The notes beneath the pieces were generated by a model that saw only the letters and a list, made by a program, of their open reading frames with translations, did no database searches and was not told the origin of the DNA. A stretch of DNA of 64,000 bases from Ktedonobacter robiniae (GTDB lineage: Bacteria; Chloroflexota; Ktedonobacteria; Ktedonobacterales; Ktedonobacteraceae), in the NCBI RefSeq assembly GCF_016587375.1, contig NZ_BNJG01000001.1:248001-312000 (forward strand). The letters run 5' to 3'. A program made the position numbers and the translations under genes. Shown in pieces: positions 30,405 through 38,670 of this stretch (the stretch's first letter is position 1; each line of letters opens with the position of its first letter).

Positions 30405-31607
30405 ATGCAACTGGTCGAACGTCACTGTATTCATCAGGGCAATACTCGCTATGCTGCTCTGGATGCGGCTGCTTTTGCTTCCAAAAACCTCTACAATCTG
30501 GCAAATTACCACATGCGCCAATCCTTCATTCAGACAGGAAAATACCTTGGCTATGCAGAAGTTTATCATCTGGTCAAACACACTGATGCCTATCAAGCAC
30601 TTCCTCGCAAGGTCAGCAATGATGTGCTCAGGCTACTCGACAAGAACTGGAAGGCCTTTCGCAAAGGGCTGGCAGCTTACTACGAAACTCCCTCCAAATT
30701 CTTGGGGCGTCCCAAACTGCCAAAGTACAAAGAGAAGCAGAAAGGGCGCAATATCCTCATCTATGATATCCAGGCCCTCTCAAGGAAAGCTCTGAAGAAA
30801 GGAATGGTTGCCCCTTCACAACTTGGCATTGAGGTTGCTACTGAACACAAGAAGGTCAAGCAAGTCCGTATTGTCCCTCGCACTGGCTTGTATATTGTTG
30901 AGGTTGTCTATGAGCAGGAGCCACAACAGGCGAATGTTGATCCTTTGTTGGTCGCGGGTATTGATATTGGATTGAACAATCTGGCGACGCTAACTTCAAA
31001 CAAAGCAGGTTTTGTGCCTGTACTTGTTAACGGGCGTCCCTTGAAACGAATCAATCAGCACTACAATAAAGAACGCGCACGCCTGCAAAGCCATCTGAGT
31101 AAGCAGAAACGCTTTACTTCGCCACGGTTGGAACGCCTGAGCAACAAACGGACCAGCCAAATTGATCAGTACTTGCATACGCAGAGCCATCGCATTATTG
31201 AGCGGCTGGTCTGGGAGGGCATAGGAACGCTTATCATTGGCAAAAATGATGGATGGAAGCAAGAGATCAATCTTGGCAAACGGACTAATCAGCAGTTTGT
31301 GCAAATTCCCTTTGCGCGATTCATTGACATGCTCACCTATAAGGCTGAGATGGTAGGAATCAAGGTGATCCTTCAGGAAGAAAGCCACACGAGCAAATGC
31401 AGCTTTCTTGACCTGGAACCCATCTGCCATCATGAGCGATATATGGGCAAGCGCATCAAACGAGGCTTATTCCGCACCAGTACAGGCAAGCGGATCAATG
31501 CGGATGTGCATGGCAGTCTCAATATCATCCGAAAAGCAATCCCTCACTCCTTCGGGCAAGGGATCGTGGGCGTGGCAGTCCGTCCCGTGGGTGCTCCCAC
31601 ATACTGA
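30405..31607 (+). CDS. tnpB: TnpB (IS605 OrfB family) RNA-guided nuclease
   Basis: 400 residues. An N-terminal helical/wedge region is followed by the RuvC-like domain: VAGIDIGLNNLATL carries the first catalytic Asp and KRINADVHGSLNI the last. At the usual RuvC-II Glu position the sequence reads TLIIGKNDGWKQ, with Gly instead of Glu. The zinc-finger region TSKCSFLDLE...RGLFRT lacks the second Cys pair. Both traits are shared by a large TnpB subgroup, so they need not mean decay. It would use a guide RNA made from the element's right end to cut DNA at the donor site and promote retention. The start overlaps the tnpA ribosome site/stop (GAGGAGTAAGC). Confidence 0.9.
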   Translation: MQLVERHCIHQGNTRYAALDAAAFASKNLYNLANYHMRQSFIQTGKYLGYAEVYHLVKHTDAYQALPRKVSNDVLRLLDKNWKAFRKGLAAYYETPSKFLGRPKLPKYKEKQKGRNILIYDIQALSRKALKKGMVAPSQLGIEVATEHKKVKQVRIVPRTGLYIVEVVYEQEPQQANVDPLLVAGIDIGLNNLATLTSNKAGFVPVLVNGRPLKRINQHYNKERARLQSHLSKQKRFTSPRLERLSNKRTSQIDQYLHTQSHRIIERLVWEGIGTLIIGKNDGWKQEINLGKRTNQQFVQIPFARFIDMLTYKAEMVGIKVILQEESHTSKCSFLDLEPICHHERYMGKRIKRGLFRTSTGKRINADVHGSLNIIRKAIPHSFGQGIVGVAVRPVGAPTY

Positions 31608-31698
31608 GCAATGTTTGTCATTGTTTAGGTGAACTGTTATCTCCTTACACTTACGAGACCAATCAGGCTTATCATAACAATTTACGTACCCAGCGCAT

Positions 31699-31724
31699 AA
31701 CAAGGCAATCTTCATTGCCTTGTT
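31699..31724. repeat. 11-bp hairpin near the right end of the IS607-type element
   Basis: AACAAGGCAAT, loop CTTC, ATTGCCTTGTT: a perfect stem 92 bases after the tnpB stop. It may be the terminator of tnpB or the closing hairpin of its guide RNA. Confidence 0.55.
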
Positions 31725-31846
31725 TGCATGAAATAATGCTTTTATGCCACCCCATCTGAATAGTTACAAGAAAAAGGACATCTTCCCAGGCTTGGGGCCA
31801 GTTAGGCAAAAGCATCACAGCGCGACACACCCAGTATCGCTCGTGC

Positions 31847-31882
31847 AAGGATCTGGCAGAAGTGTTCTGCCAGATCCTTTTT
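31847..31882 (+). terminator. Rho-independent terminator, 15-bp stem
   Basis: AAGGATCTGGCAGAA, loop GTG, then the exact complement and TTTTT, so it works on the plus strand. With the IS607-type element removed it would lie shortly after the GH36 gene, so it is probably the original GH36 terminator. Confidence 0.8.
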
Positions 31883-31964
31883 GTGCTACCAAAAGAGCGG
31901 GTCTCTGAGAGTCGTCTCTAGCAACAACATGCATCGCACCTCTCAATCGCACAACCTTGCATCA

Positions 31965-33884
31965 CTACGACACCTGCCCCCACGTGAATTGCTCCCAGCC
32001 CTGTACCTGGGTCACATTTGCATCCAGGGGCGTATTGCTTTGGTCAGTTCGTGCGCTCACATAGTTGTTATTGGCCACGGCTTGCAAGGAGACCGTCCCA
32101 TTGCTCTGTGGAAGCCACATGAACTCTTCCCAGGCCTGTACCTGCGTAGCAATTGCTTCCAGCGGCGAATTGGTTTGATCTTTGCGGGCGCTCACATAGT
32201 TGTTATTCGCGTGTGCCCTCAAAGCGATGAGTCCATTGCCAGCATCAATCACATCAAACTCTTCCCAGGCCTGCACCTGGGTCACGTTTGCATCCAGGGG
32301 CGTATTGCTTTGGTCAGTTCGCGCGCTCACATAGTTGTTATTGTTCGTTGTTTTGAGCCAGATGGTATGGCCCACCGGAGCTCCAGAACCACCACCTGTT
32401 TGTGTTCCACTCCATTTAAAGGTTACAGCTGCACCCGCTGGCAGTGTATAGGCAAACGATTCCCCGCCCCACTGCACATTGAAGGTCTGGCTGCTGGATG
32501 CGGAGTTATAGGCAACCAGTACTTTGGTTCCATCGGGATTCTTGAAGGCGACATTCTGAATGCCATTGCTACCAGCGCTGGAATCAATATGGTAGGCACC
32601 AGGGATGACGAACTTGCTGGCCTGCCCCAGACCGTAGTAATCTCCGTTATACGTGACGTTGCCATTGTTCTGATCCACGCTGACAACGCCACGACAGGTG
32701 GAGCAGGCCGCACCTGTACCGAGATTCGGCTGGCCATTGGGATCGAGCACCATGCCCCAGCGGACAACCGACTTGCCCCAATTGCGCACAACGCCGATCA
32801 GCAGTGACATCGTGTTGGGGAAGCCATTGCTATTTTCCCATGATCCACCAGAACATTCGGTTTCCCAGGTATCTTTGTTGGGGAACGAGTTATGCACCGA
32901 CGTCTGCGCATCGACAGTACCACCATAACAGTGCCAGGCGGTACCAGCGGTATAGGGATTGGCGGTTGAGTCACTCAGAATGGTGGTAGGATAGCCTGAT
33001 TGATCCCAGTTGTGATCGTAACCCAGGATTTTCGTTGTAATGCCGTTACTGGCAAAGGCCGGCCCCAGGCTATTTTTGATAAAGTTGGTCTCATCGCTCG
33101 CCGGAAAAGACATCCCAGGATAGCCATTGGGCACATAGAGAGGCTCGTTTTGCGGTGTAATGGCATAGATGGGCAGTCCCTGTGCCTGATATGCCTGAAT
33201 GTACTTGACGAAGTAGTTGGCATAGGCACTATAGGCGCTCGTGTTGAGTGTGCCACCCTCCATCGAGCCAGTCGACTTCATCCAGCCAGGAGGACTCCAG
33301 GGCGTGCCCATAATCTTGAGAGCGGGGTTGATCTGCAACGCCTGTTGGAGCACTGGAATGATGTAAGCGGAATCGTGGGCGATGGAGAAGTGCGCCAGTG
33401 TTGGATCGGTCTGTCCACTAGGCATGTCATCATACGAATACTCACCCACGGCAGGAGCTGGCCGCGTGAGATCTGAAGCGCCTATAGGCTGGCGGAGGAA
33501 ATTCAGACCAATGCCGCTATTGCTACTAAAGAGATTATTCATCAATGTAGAACGCTGGCTACTGCTCATCTTGTTGTAGACAAGCCACGCCGAGGAGTCT
33601 GTAAAAGAGGCTCCAAAGCCATCCATCTGTTGATAGGTCTGATTCTCGTTGACGGTAATCACGTTTCCAGAAGTGTTGCTAGAGGAAAACGTGAGGTTAG
33701 ATTGTTGCGCAAGATGTGTGCTCAGATCGCCGGTGGTGAGCCACACGCTAACCGTTTCGCCAGCAGCATGCGCCTGATACGTACTCAAGAAGAGGGCAAA
33801 GACACTACTTACGATAACAATACAGATCACGGTAATATGAAGTACTTGTACAGGTACTTTGCGCAAAAAGGTCGACCAGAACAT
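31965..33884 (-). CDS. Secreted GH30 beta-glucanase with fascin-like C-terminal repeats
   Basis: 639 residues from the ATG at 33884, which AAGGAGG precedes by 6 bases (an upstream in-frame start at 33920 is not needed). Residues ~8-38 form a signal peptide ending in AHA. The GH30 barrel starts at QQMDGFGASFTDSSA; AITPQNEPLY holds the acid/base Glu and DTWETECSGG the nucleophile Glu, as in endo-beta-1,6-glucanases and glucosylceramidases. A beta-sandwich ends near FKWSGT. The last ~135 residues hold three copies of a unit reading NNNYVSARTDQSNTPLDAN...QAWEEF, a fascin-type beta-trefoil likely to bind sugar. Substrate (beta-1,6-glucan of fungal walls is typical) is inferred from the family. Confidence 0.87.
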   Translation of the reverse strand: MFWSTFLRKVPVQVLHITVICIVIVSSVFALFLSTYQAHAAGETVSVWLTTGDLSTHLAQQSNLTFSSSNTSGNVITVNENQTYQQMDGFGASFTDSSAWLVYNKMSSSQRSTLMNNLFSSNSGIGLNFLRQPIGASDLTRPAPAVGEYSYDDMPSGQTDPTLAHFSIAHDSAYIIPVLQQALQINPALKIMGTPWSPPGWMKSTGSMEGGTLNTSAYSAYANYFVKYIQAYQAQGLPIYAITPQNEPLYVPNGYPGMSFPASDETNFIKNSLGPAFASNGITTKILGYDHNWDQSGYPTTILSDSTANPYTAGTAWHCYGGTVDAQTSVHNSFPNKDTWETECSGGSWENSNGFPNTMSLLIGVVRNWGKSVVRWGMVLDPNGQPNLGTGAACSTCRGVVSVDQNNGNVTYNGDYYGLGQASKFVIPGAYHIDSSAGSNGIQNVAFKNPDGTKVLVAYNSASSSQTFNVQWGGESFAYTLPAGAAVTFKWSGTQTGGGSGAPVGHTIWLKTTNNNNYVSARTDQSNTPLDANVTQVQAWEEFDVIDAGNGLIALRAHANNNYVSARKDQTNSPLEAIATQVQAWEEFMWLPQSNGTVSLQAVANNNYVSARTDQSNTPLDANVTQVQGWEQFTWGQVS

Positions 33885-34352
33885 ATAATCCTCCTTGATA
33901 CTTTTGTCGGTCGGACACAAACAAATGCAACAGGCTCCTTCCCCATAATGCGGGTTGACTAAACATCATTATTCCGTCGATAGCATGAGACCCCCTTCTC
34001 CCCAATGGGGTTGCATCAAGACGCATTCAATCCTCCTAATGTATTTGTCTTTTCCAGATATGTATAGCGCCTTTATCAGCATTCCTACACAATACTAGCG
34101 CTCTACAAAATATACCTATCCTCCTTCCCAAATGTCAATATGTCTAGACCTCTATACCATGGTCCACCTACACTTCCCTCATAGTAGGATGGCACCCTCA
34201 GGGGCATTCTAAACTGTATTCTGTCTTCAAACCTTTTTCTAGTTGTAGAGAGAGGGAGAGGTAAAGTTTGCGTCTCCCGGAGTGTCACTCCAGAGCTTTT
34301 CATCCTACCAGGAAACACATTTGCTTCCTGGTGAGGGAGATTATACGCTTTT

Positions 34353-34370
34353 TAGGTAAACGTTCACCTA
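34353..34370. promoter_or_regulatory. LacI-type operator-like palindrome
   Basis: TAGGTAAACGTTCACCTA is palindromic except for the pair at position 6/13. The AAACGTT core is shared with the perfect operators at 44032 and 44359 next to the lacI gene. It lies ~470 bases upstream of the GH30 start. Confidence 0.45.
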
Positions 34371-34494
34371 ATTTGCTTTTCCATATGGAGATGCAAAGTG
34401 ATCTAAAATGCCAATTAACCTGGCCTGATATTCGATTTTAGTCAGACCTGACTGCTCAATCTTAGAAAGCAGAAAGAGAAACACCCTCGATTTC

Positions 34495-34549
34495 TTGACA
34501 ATGATGTTTTTCTATGTTAATTTTCTCTATAAGGAAGAGTAAACGTTAC
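34495..34549 (+). promoter_or_regulatory. Sigma-70-like promoter with overlapping LacI-type half palindrome
   Basis: TTGACA (34495-34500), 17-base spacer, TAATTT (34518-34523), then GTAAACGTTAC (34539-34549) just past the expected transcription start. The next plus-strand gene starts at 35126, giving an untranslated leader of about 590 bases if this is its promoter. Confidence 0.4.
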
Positions 34550-35125
34550 CCCTTTTTCTCTATGAATGAGAGCAGAACAATGGCGAGCATTACAGTTGTC
34601 TCTTTGGCTGAAAGAACTGCCAGGAGATAGCCGTTCTGCAGTAATGGGAGCGTTTGTTATTCGTATGTTTTCTCCCATTTGAGCAATAGCTCTTTCTCTG
34701 GCTCCTTTTATTCTTTTGTCGACGTTTGACAAAGAAACTATCTGTGAGGAGGTTTTTTGAAGCTATGAAGCTGATGCCTTTGCGGCGTGTCAGAAGCCAG
34801 GGAACACTTTAAGCCATAGTATTTTATGCGAACTCACCACCCATATCACGGCTCGTTTTTCTCCCTGTCCTTCTAGGCGTCTGACTTACACGATCTATTT
34901 TTCGAGCATGTTCATGTTGAAGAATGCTATCTAACATGCTTACGGCATGACATAAGAACCACATTATTATTTGTCGCAATTCTAGGAATTGATTCAACCA
35001 ACATACATGCTCTCTTTTACAAAAGCGGCTTTGCAATGCCCACATTTTTGGATGAAAGGAGGATCAATACCCAGCAGGATATACTTCCAGGGCCTTAATG
35101 GAATAAGCGGAAAGGAATATATTTT

Positions 35126-37198
35126 ATGCAAGACATTGTGCGCACGAGGCGCAAAAAGAGGCTGGCGAGGCTTGTTGCTTTGCTTATGCTGGTAAGCGCC
35201 GTCAGTCTGGTGGTACCTTTTCCCCACGCGGCTGTCAGAGCCGCGACTTCCCCACGCGTGACCGTCGCCGCGATCGACCCATCGCTCGTCGCAGGACGCG
35301 GCACCCAGCTCGGTATCGTCCAGCAGGAGGCCGAGAACGCCACGACGAACGGGACGATACTCCCGTTCGACACGTCGGCTTACACGCTGTCGAGCGAGGC
35401 ATCAGGCCGGCAAGCCTTGCGGCTCACGCCTGGCCAGTCTGTCGCGTTCACGCTCACGCAGCGGGCGAACGCGGTGACTATCCGCTACGCAATTCCCGAC
35501 GCTCCTACCGGCGGCGGAATCAACGTCCCGTTGACCGTGAGCGTGGACCACAACGGCCATGAGAACACGCATCCGCATACGATCGCGCTGACCTCGAAGT
35601 ACTCATGGCTTTACAACCAATATCCGTTCACGAACGACCCGAATGCGGACTTGCTACACCCGGACTGGTGGATCACCGAATGCTCGTGCGTTCCGGCTTC
35701 TACGACACCGCCACCTACCATAACGAAACCGTTCAGGCCAATGCACTTCTACGACGAGCAGCGCCTGCCGCTCCATAACACCTACCAGGCGGGAGACGTC
35801 GTCCGCCTGACCATGCCTGCCGATTCGAACGCAGCGTGGACGGTCATCGACCTCGCCGACTTTCAGGAGATCGCCGATCCCGCACCGCAGCCGAAACACT
35901 CCGTTTCCGTGACCACCTTCGGCGCCGATCCGAGCGGCATTCGGGACTCCGCGGATGCGTTCGATCGCGCGATTCAGGTGGCGAAAGCCTCAGGTAAGAC
36001 GGTCTATATCCCGGCCGGCACGTTCCAGGTGAACAGGCACATCATCGTCGATAATGTCACTATCGAAGGCGCTGGCAGCTGGTGGTCGATCGTCAAAGGC
36101 CATCAGGTCACGCTCGCCTCACCGGCGCCCGACGGCTCCGTGCACACGGGCGTCGGTTTCTACGGCAAGTACGCAGCCGACGGCGGGAGTCACAACGTGC
36201 ACCTGTCGAACTTCGCAATCGAGGGCGACGTCCGAGAGCGAATCGACACCGATCAGGTGAACGGTATCGGCGGGGCACTCAACGACTCGACGATCGATGG
36301 CCTCTACATCCATCACACGAAAGTTGGCATCTGGCTCGATGGGCCGATGAACAACGCGACAATCGATAACACGGTCATCGCGGACCAGATCGCGGACGGC
36401 ATTAACTTCCACCAGGGAGTGACAAACTCGAGAGTCGTCAATTCGCTCATTCGCAATACAGGTGATGATGGACTCGCGATGTGGTCGCAAGCGGTCGACG
36501 GGCAGCCCGGAATCGAGGATGCCAATAACGTGTTCGACCACAACACGGTGCAGAACCCGGTGCTCGCGAACGGAATTGCTATCTACGGCGGCCACAACAA
36601 CACCGTGTCGAACAACATCGTCGCAGACCCTGTGCGCGAGGGCAGCGGCCTCCACGCAGGATCGCGCTTCGGCTCGACCCCGTTCGCCGGCTACCTCCGC
36701 TTCACGAACAACACGACCGTGCGGGCCGGTTCGTTCGAGCTCAATTGGCAGATTGGCCTTGGCGCGATCTGGCTCTACGCGCTCGAAGGCTCTCTCACGG
36801 CGGACATCGAGGTGAGCGGCGACAACTTCCTGCAGAACACGTATAACGCGATCCTGATGGTTTCCGACTTTCCAGTAAAGGACCTCTACTCCATCTCGAA
36901 CGTCCATTTCCAGGACATCCACGTCGATGGAACGGGCACGTCGGTGTTGAGTGCACGTTCCGCCGGAAGCGCAACGTTCCAAAACGTCATCGCGCGCAAC
37001 GTCGGGGCCGTCGGCATCAACAACTGCGGCTCCTTCCACTTCACGTCGGCGGGTTCAGAGTTCCAAGTGACCGACCTCGGCGGCAACACCGGAAGCGGGA
37101 CCACCGGTCCCTGGCTCGCACCGTGGGAGCTGCCAAACACAATCACTTGCAACGATCGGCCGCCAGTCGTCCCTCCTCCACCTCCCTCCGCCTGGTAA
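35126..37198 (+). CDS. Secreted beta-helix glycanase, alpha-1,3-glucanase/mycodextranase (GH87)-like
   Basis: 690 residues. A twin-Arg/Lys-rich start and hydrophobic segment end at AVRAA (signal peptide). Residues ~70-240 form a CBM35/CBM6-like beta-sandwich (QEAENATTNG...). From SVTTFGADPSGIRDSADAFDRAI onward it is a right-handed parallel beta-helix of the pectate-lyase/GH28-GH87 type; NTGDDGLAMWSQ carries the paired Asp residues expected at a GH87 active site. A Pro-rich tail ends it. It would attack alpha-1,3-glucan of fungal walls or a similar polymer; the exact family is my best guess. Its G+C and codon use (many GCG, CTC, ACG codons) are far above those of the neighbours, suggesting transfer from an actinobacterium. 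AAAGGA precedes the ATG by 9 bases. Confidence 0.7.
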   Translation: MQDIVRTRRKKRLARLVALLMLVSAVSLVVPFPHAAVRAATSPRVTVAAIDPSLVAGRGTQLGIVQQEAENATTNGTILPFDTSAYTLSSEASGRQALRLTPGQSVAFTLTQRANAVTIRYAIPDAPTGGGINVPLTVSVDHNGHENTHPHTIALTSKYSWLYNQYPFTNDPNADLLHPDWWITECSCVPASTTPPPTITKPFRPMHFYDEQRLPLHNTYQAGDVVRLTMPADSNAAWTVIDLADFQEIADPAPQPKHSVSVTTFGADPSGIRDSADAFDRAIQVAKASGKTVYIPAGTFQVNRHIIVDNVTIEGAGSWWSIVKGHQVTLASPAPDGSVHTGVGFYGKYAADGGSHNVHLSNFAIEGDVRERIDTDQVNGIGGALNDSTIDGLYIHHTKVGIWLDGPMNNATIDNTVIADQIADGINFHQGVTNSRVVNSLIRNTGDDGLAMWSQAVDGQPGIEDANNVFDHNTVQNPVLANGIAIYGGHNNTVSNNIVADPVREGSGLHAGSRFGSTPFAGYLRFTNNTTVRAGSFELNWQIGLGAIWLYALEGSLTADIEVSGDNFLQNTYNAILMVSDFPVKDLYSISNVHFQDIHVDGTGTSVLSARSAGSATFQNVIARNVGAVGINNCGSFHFTSAGSEFQVTDLGGNTGSGTTGPWLAPWELPNTITCNDRPPVVPPPPPSAW

Positions 37199-37283
37199 GC
37201 GGTCAGATCGCGAACTATGAGTCATCTCTGATTTTTCTGGCTACTCATGTGGAGCAAGGAGCAAGACAAAAGGGGTGAAACAA

Positions 37284-37348
37284 AACGGATAGGCTCGTTT
37301 CGGTGTTGATTGGTTTGATCATTCAACACCGAAACGAGCCTATCCGTT
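37284..37348. terminator. 26-bp perfect hairpin between convergent genes
   Basis: 37284-37309 (AACGGATAGGCTCGTTTCGG...) is exactly complementary to 37323-37348, with a 13-base loop. It lies after the GH87-like gene and before the convergent XRE gene, so it probably terminates both. Confidence 0.75.
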
Positions 37349-37450
37349 GTTATGGTTGCATCCTCTAGAGAGATGCCTCGGCGAGGATCGTAGTGGGTGA
37401 GCAATACCCTCGCGAGGCGTAGGGACCCCTCCAAAGAAAGCCCACACGTT

Positions 37451-38392
37451 CTATCCCTGCCAGGTTACCATTGCGGTAGCGTTGCCAACCGAGGAAGTAA
37501 TTGTAAATGTCAGTTGGCCACGCTGGCCCGGCGTGCTATGGATATAGAGTGTCAACTGGCACGGTTGCCCTGGCTGACCTGTTCCCTGAAGCGGGGTAAA
37601 CTGTACTGGGAGCGTCGCGGGGCCAGTTTTCCAGATCCAGGAAGATGCCCCCTGTCCGTTGGTATAGAACCAGAGTTTCACATCGCATCTGTAGCCAAGT
37701 GTTTCCAGACTACACTCCTGAGGAGTTAAATTTCTGGGATCGGCCTCGGCTTCGAGAGAGGAAGATGAGGGTATCACGGAGACAGAAGATATCGCAGGCG
37801 TAGGAGATGGGGCAGGGGATGGTGTAGGTGTCAAGAGTGGTATTGTACGGTTACTTGATCTATCAGGCACCCTTCCCTTGGTGCTTACGTTTTCCTGAGT
37901 GGGCAAGAAAGCATGAACGCCTGAGGATGAGGGTGAAACGAGAGGATACATCTCTTTGAATGAAAAGCCCCCTAGAAAAAAGGCTGAGATAACAAGCAGG
38001 GCCAGCGCAATACCTAGCGTCCTATGATCAGGACGTATATGAACGATATACGTACAGGAAGGCACAACGGGCGGAATGGCCTCCTCCTCGCAAATTTCTT
38101 CTCTCGACCGCTCCCCATGTGCGTGCGGTGAGGACAGAATACCAGGCGGTTGGAGAGGTAGATCACCACATCCTTCCTCGCATAATCGACGCGAACTCTC
38201 CAGTAGCCCCAACTCCTCGGCATTCTGATCGAAAAGTGCGCAGAGTTTCTCGCGAAAATATGGAGTGGGCGAAAAGAGTCCACGTTCCCAGCGGCTCACA
38301 GTTGTTGCGTCTGTACCGATTTGTTCAGCAACCTTTGCCTGCGACCAACCTCGTAGTTCACGCACCTGTTTCAAACGATGATTAGATGCCAT
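37451..38392 (-). CDS. Membrane-spanning XRE-type regulator with extracytoplasmic beta domain
   Basis: 313 residues from the ATG at 38392 (GGAGGG five bases before it; a TTG 12 bases upstream is not needed). Residues ~5-60 are a Cro/C1-type helix-turn-helix (GWSQAKVAEQIGTDATTVSRWERG). After a linker a membrane helix spans ~125-147 (ALALLVISAFFLGGFSF). A Pro/Ser/Thr-rich outer stalk (TPTPSPAPSPTP) leads to a ~90-residue beta-sandwich with four Cys, ending QLTFTITSSVGNATAMVTW, similar to Ig-like or BACON-type sugar-binding domains. It looks like a one-component sensor linking an outside signal to DNA binding. It lies downstream of, and on the same strand as, the GH6 cellulase. DNA target unknown. 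Confidence 0.75.
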   Translation of the reverse strand: MASNHRLKQVRELRGWSQAKVAEQIGTDATTVSRWERGLFSPTPYFREKLCALFDQNAEELGLLESSRRLCEEGCGDLPLQPPGILSSPHAHGERSREEICEEEAIPPVVPSCTYIVHIRPDHRTLGIALALLVISAFFLGGFSFKEMYPLVSPSSSGVHAFLPTQENVSTKGRVPDRSSNRTIPLLTPTPSPAPSPTPAISSVSVIPSSSSLEAEADPRNLTPQECSLETLGYRCDVKLWFYTNGQGASSWIWKTGPATLPVQFTPLQGTGQPGQPCQLTLYIHSTPGQRGQLTFTITSSVGNATAMVTWQG

Positions 38393-38583
38393 AGATCCCT
38401 CCAATAGCCTCTTGCCGTAAACGTTCGATTGAGTAGCATCTTGCTCACAAAATCTTCTGCAATGGATTATCCCAATTAATTGTTTTCACCCATTTATTCC
38501 ATTTCTCCCCTTACAACTCTTTATCATGAAGCACCAGAGAAATCAACAGGAAAGAGGAAAGTGAATAGAAAGTGAATAGAAGG

Positions 38584-38631
38584 ACGGCTCATTCATCTCC
38601 CATATGAATAATGGGGGGATGAATGAGCCGT
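38584..38631. terminator. Long hairpin after the GH6 gene
   Basis: ACGGCTCATTCATC (38584-38597) pairs exactly with 38618-38631, and the stem can extend inward through CCCAT/ATGGG to a 7-base loop. It lies 40 bases past the GH6 stop on that gene's strand. Confidence 0.7.
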
Positions 38632-38670
38632 TTGCTGGAATTTGCCAGCGCGAAAAGGGGTGGAGCCGAT

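Larger units (their letters stand above)
29775..31735 (+). mobile_element. IS607-type element (tnpA serine recombinase + tnpB)
   Basis: The pair 29824-30402 and 30405-31607, with 2 bases between genes, is the IS607 arrangement. IS607 elements have no terminal inverted repeats and make no target duplication, so the ends are estimates: the left end lies within the last codons of the GH36 gene, the right end probably at or shortly after the hairpin at 31699-31724. In IS607-type elements the tnpB guide RNA normally covers the 3' end of tnpB and the right end, here roughly 31480-31735. Confidence 0.75.
33885..35125. other. 1.2-kb intergenic region between GH30 and the GH87-like gene
   Basis: No supported gene. 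It contains an inverted repeat ACCAGGAA...TTCCTGGT (34308-34333), two LacI-type palindromes and a sigma-70-like promoter reported separately, and the ribosome sites for the divergent genes. Short open frames here show no recognisable protein features. Confidence 0.6.

Noticed and set aside
34103..34732. Short open frames in the GH30/GH87 intergenic region
   Set aside because: No ribosome sites, no conserved motifs; overlap operator and promoter-like sequences.
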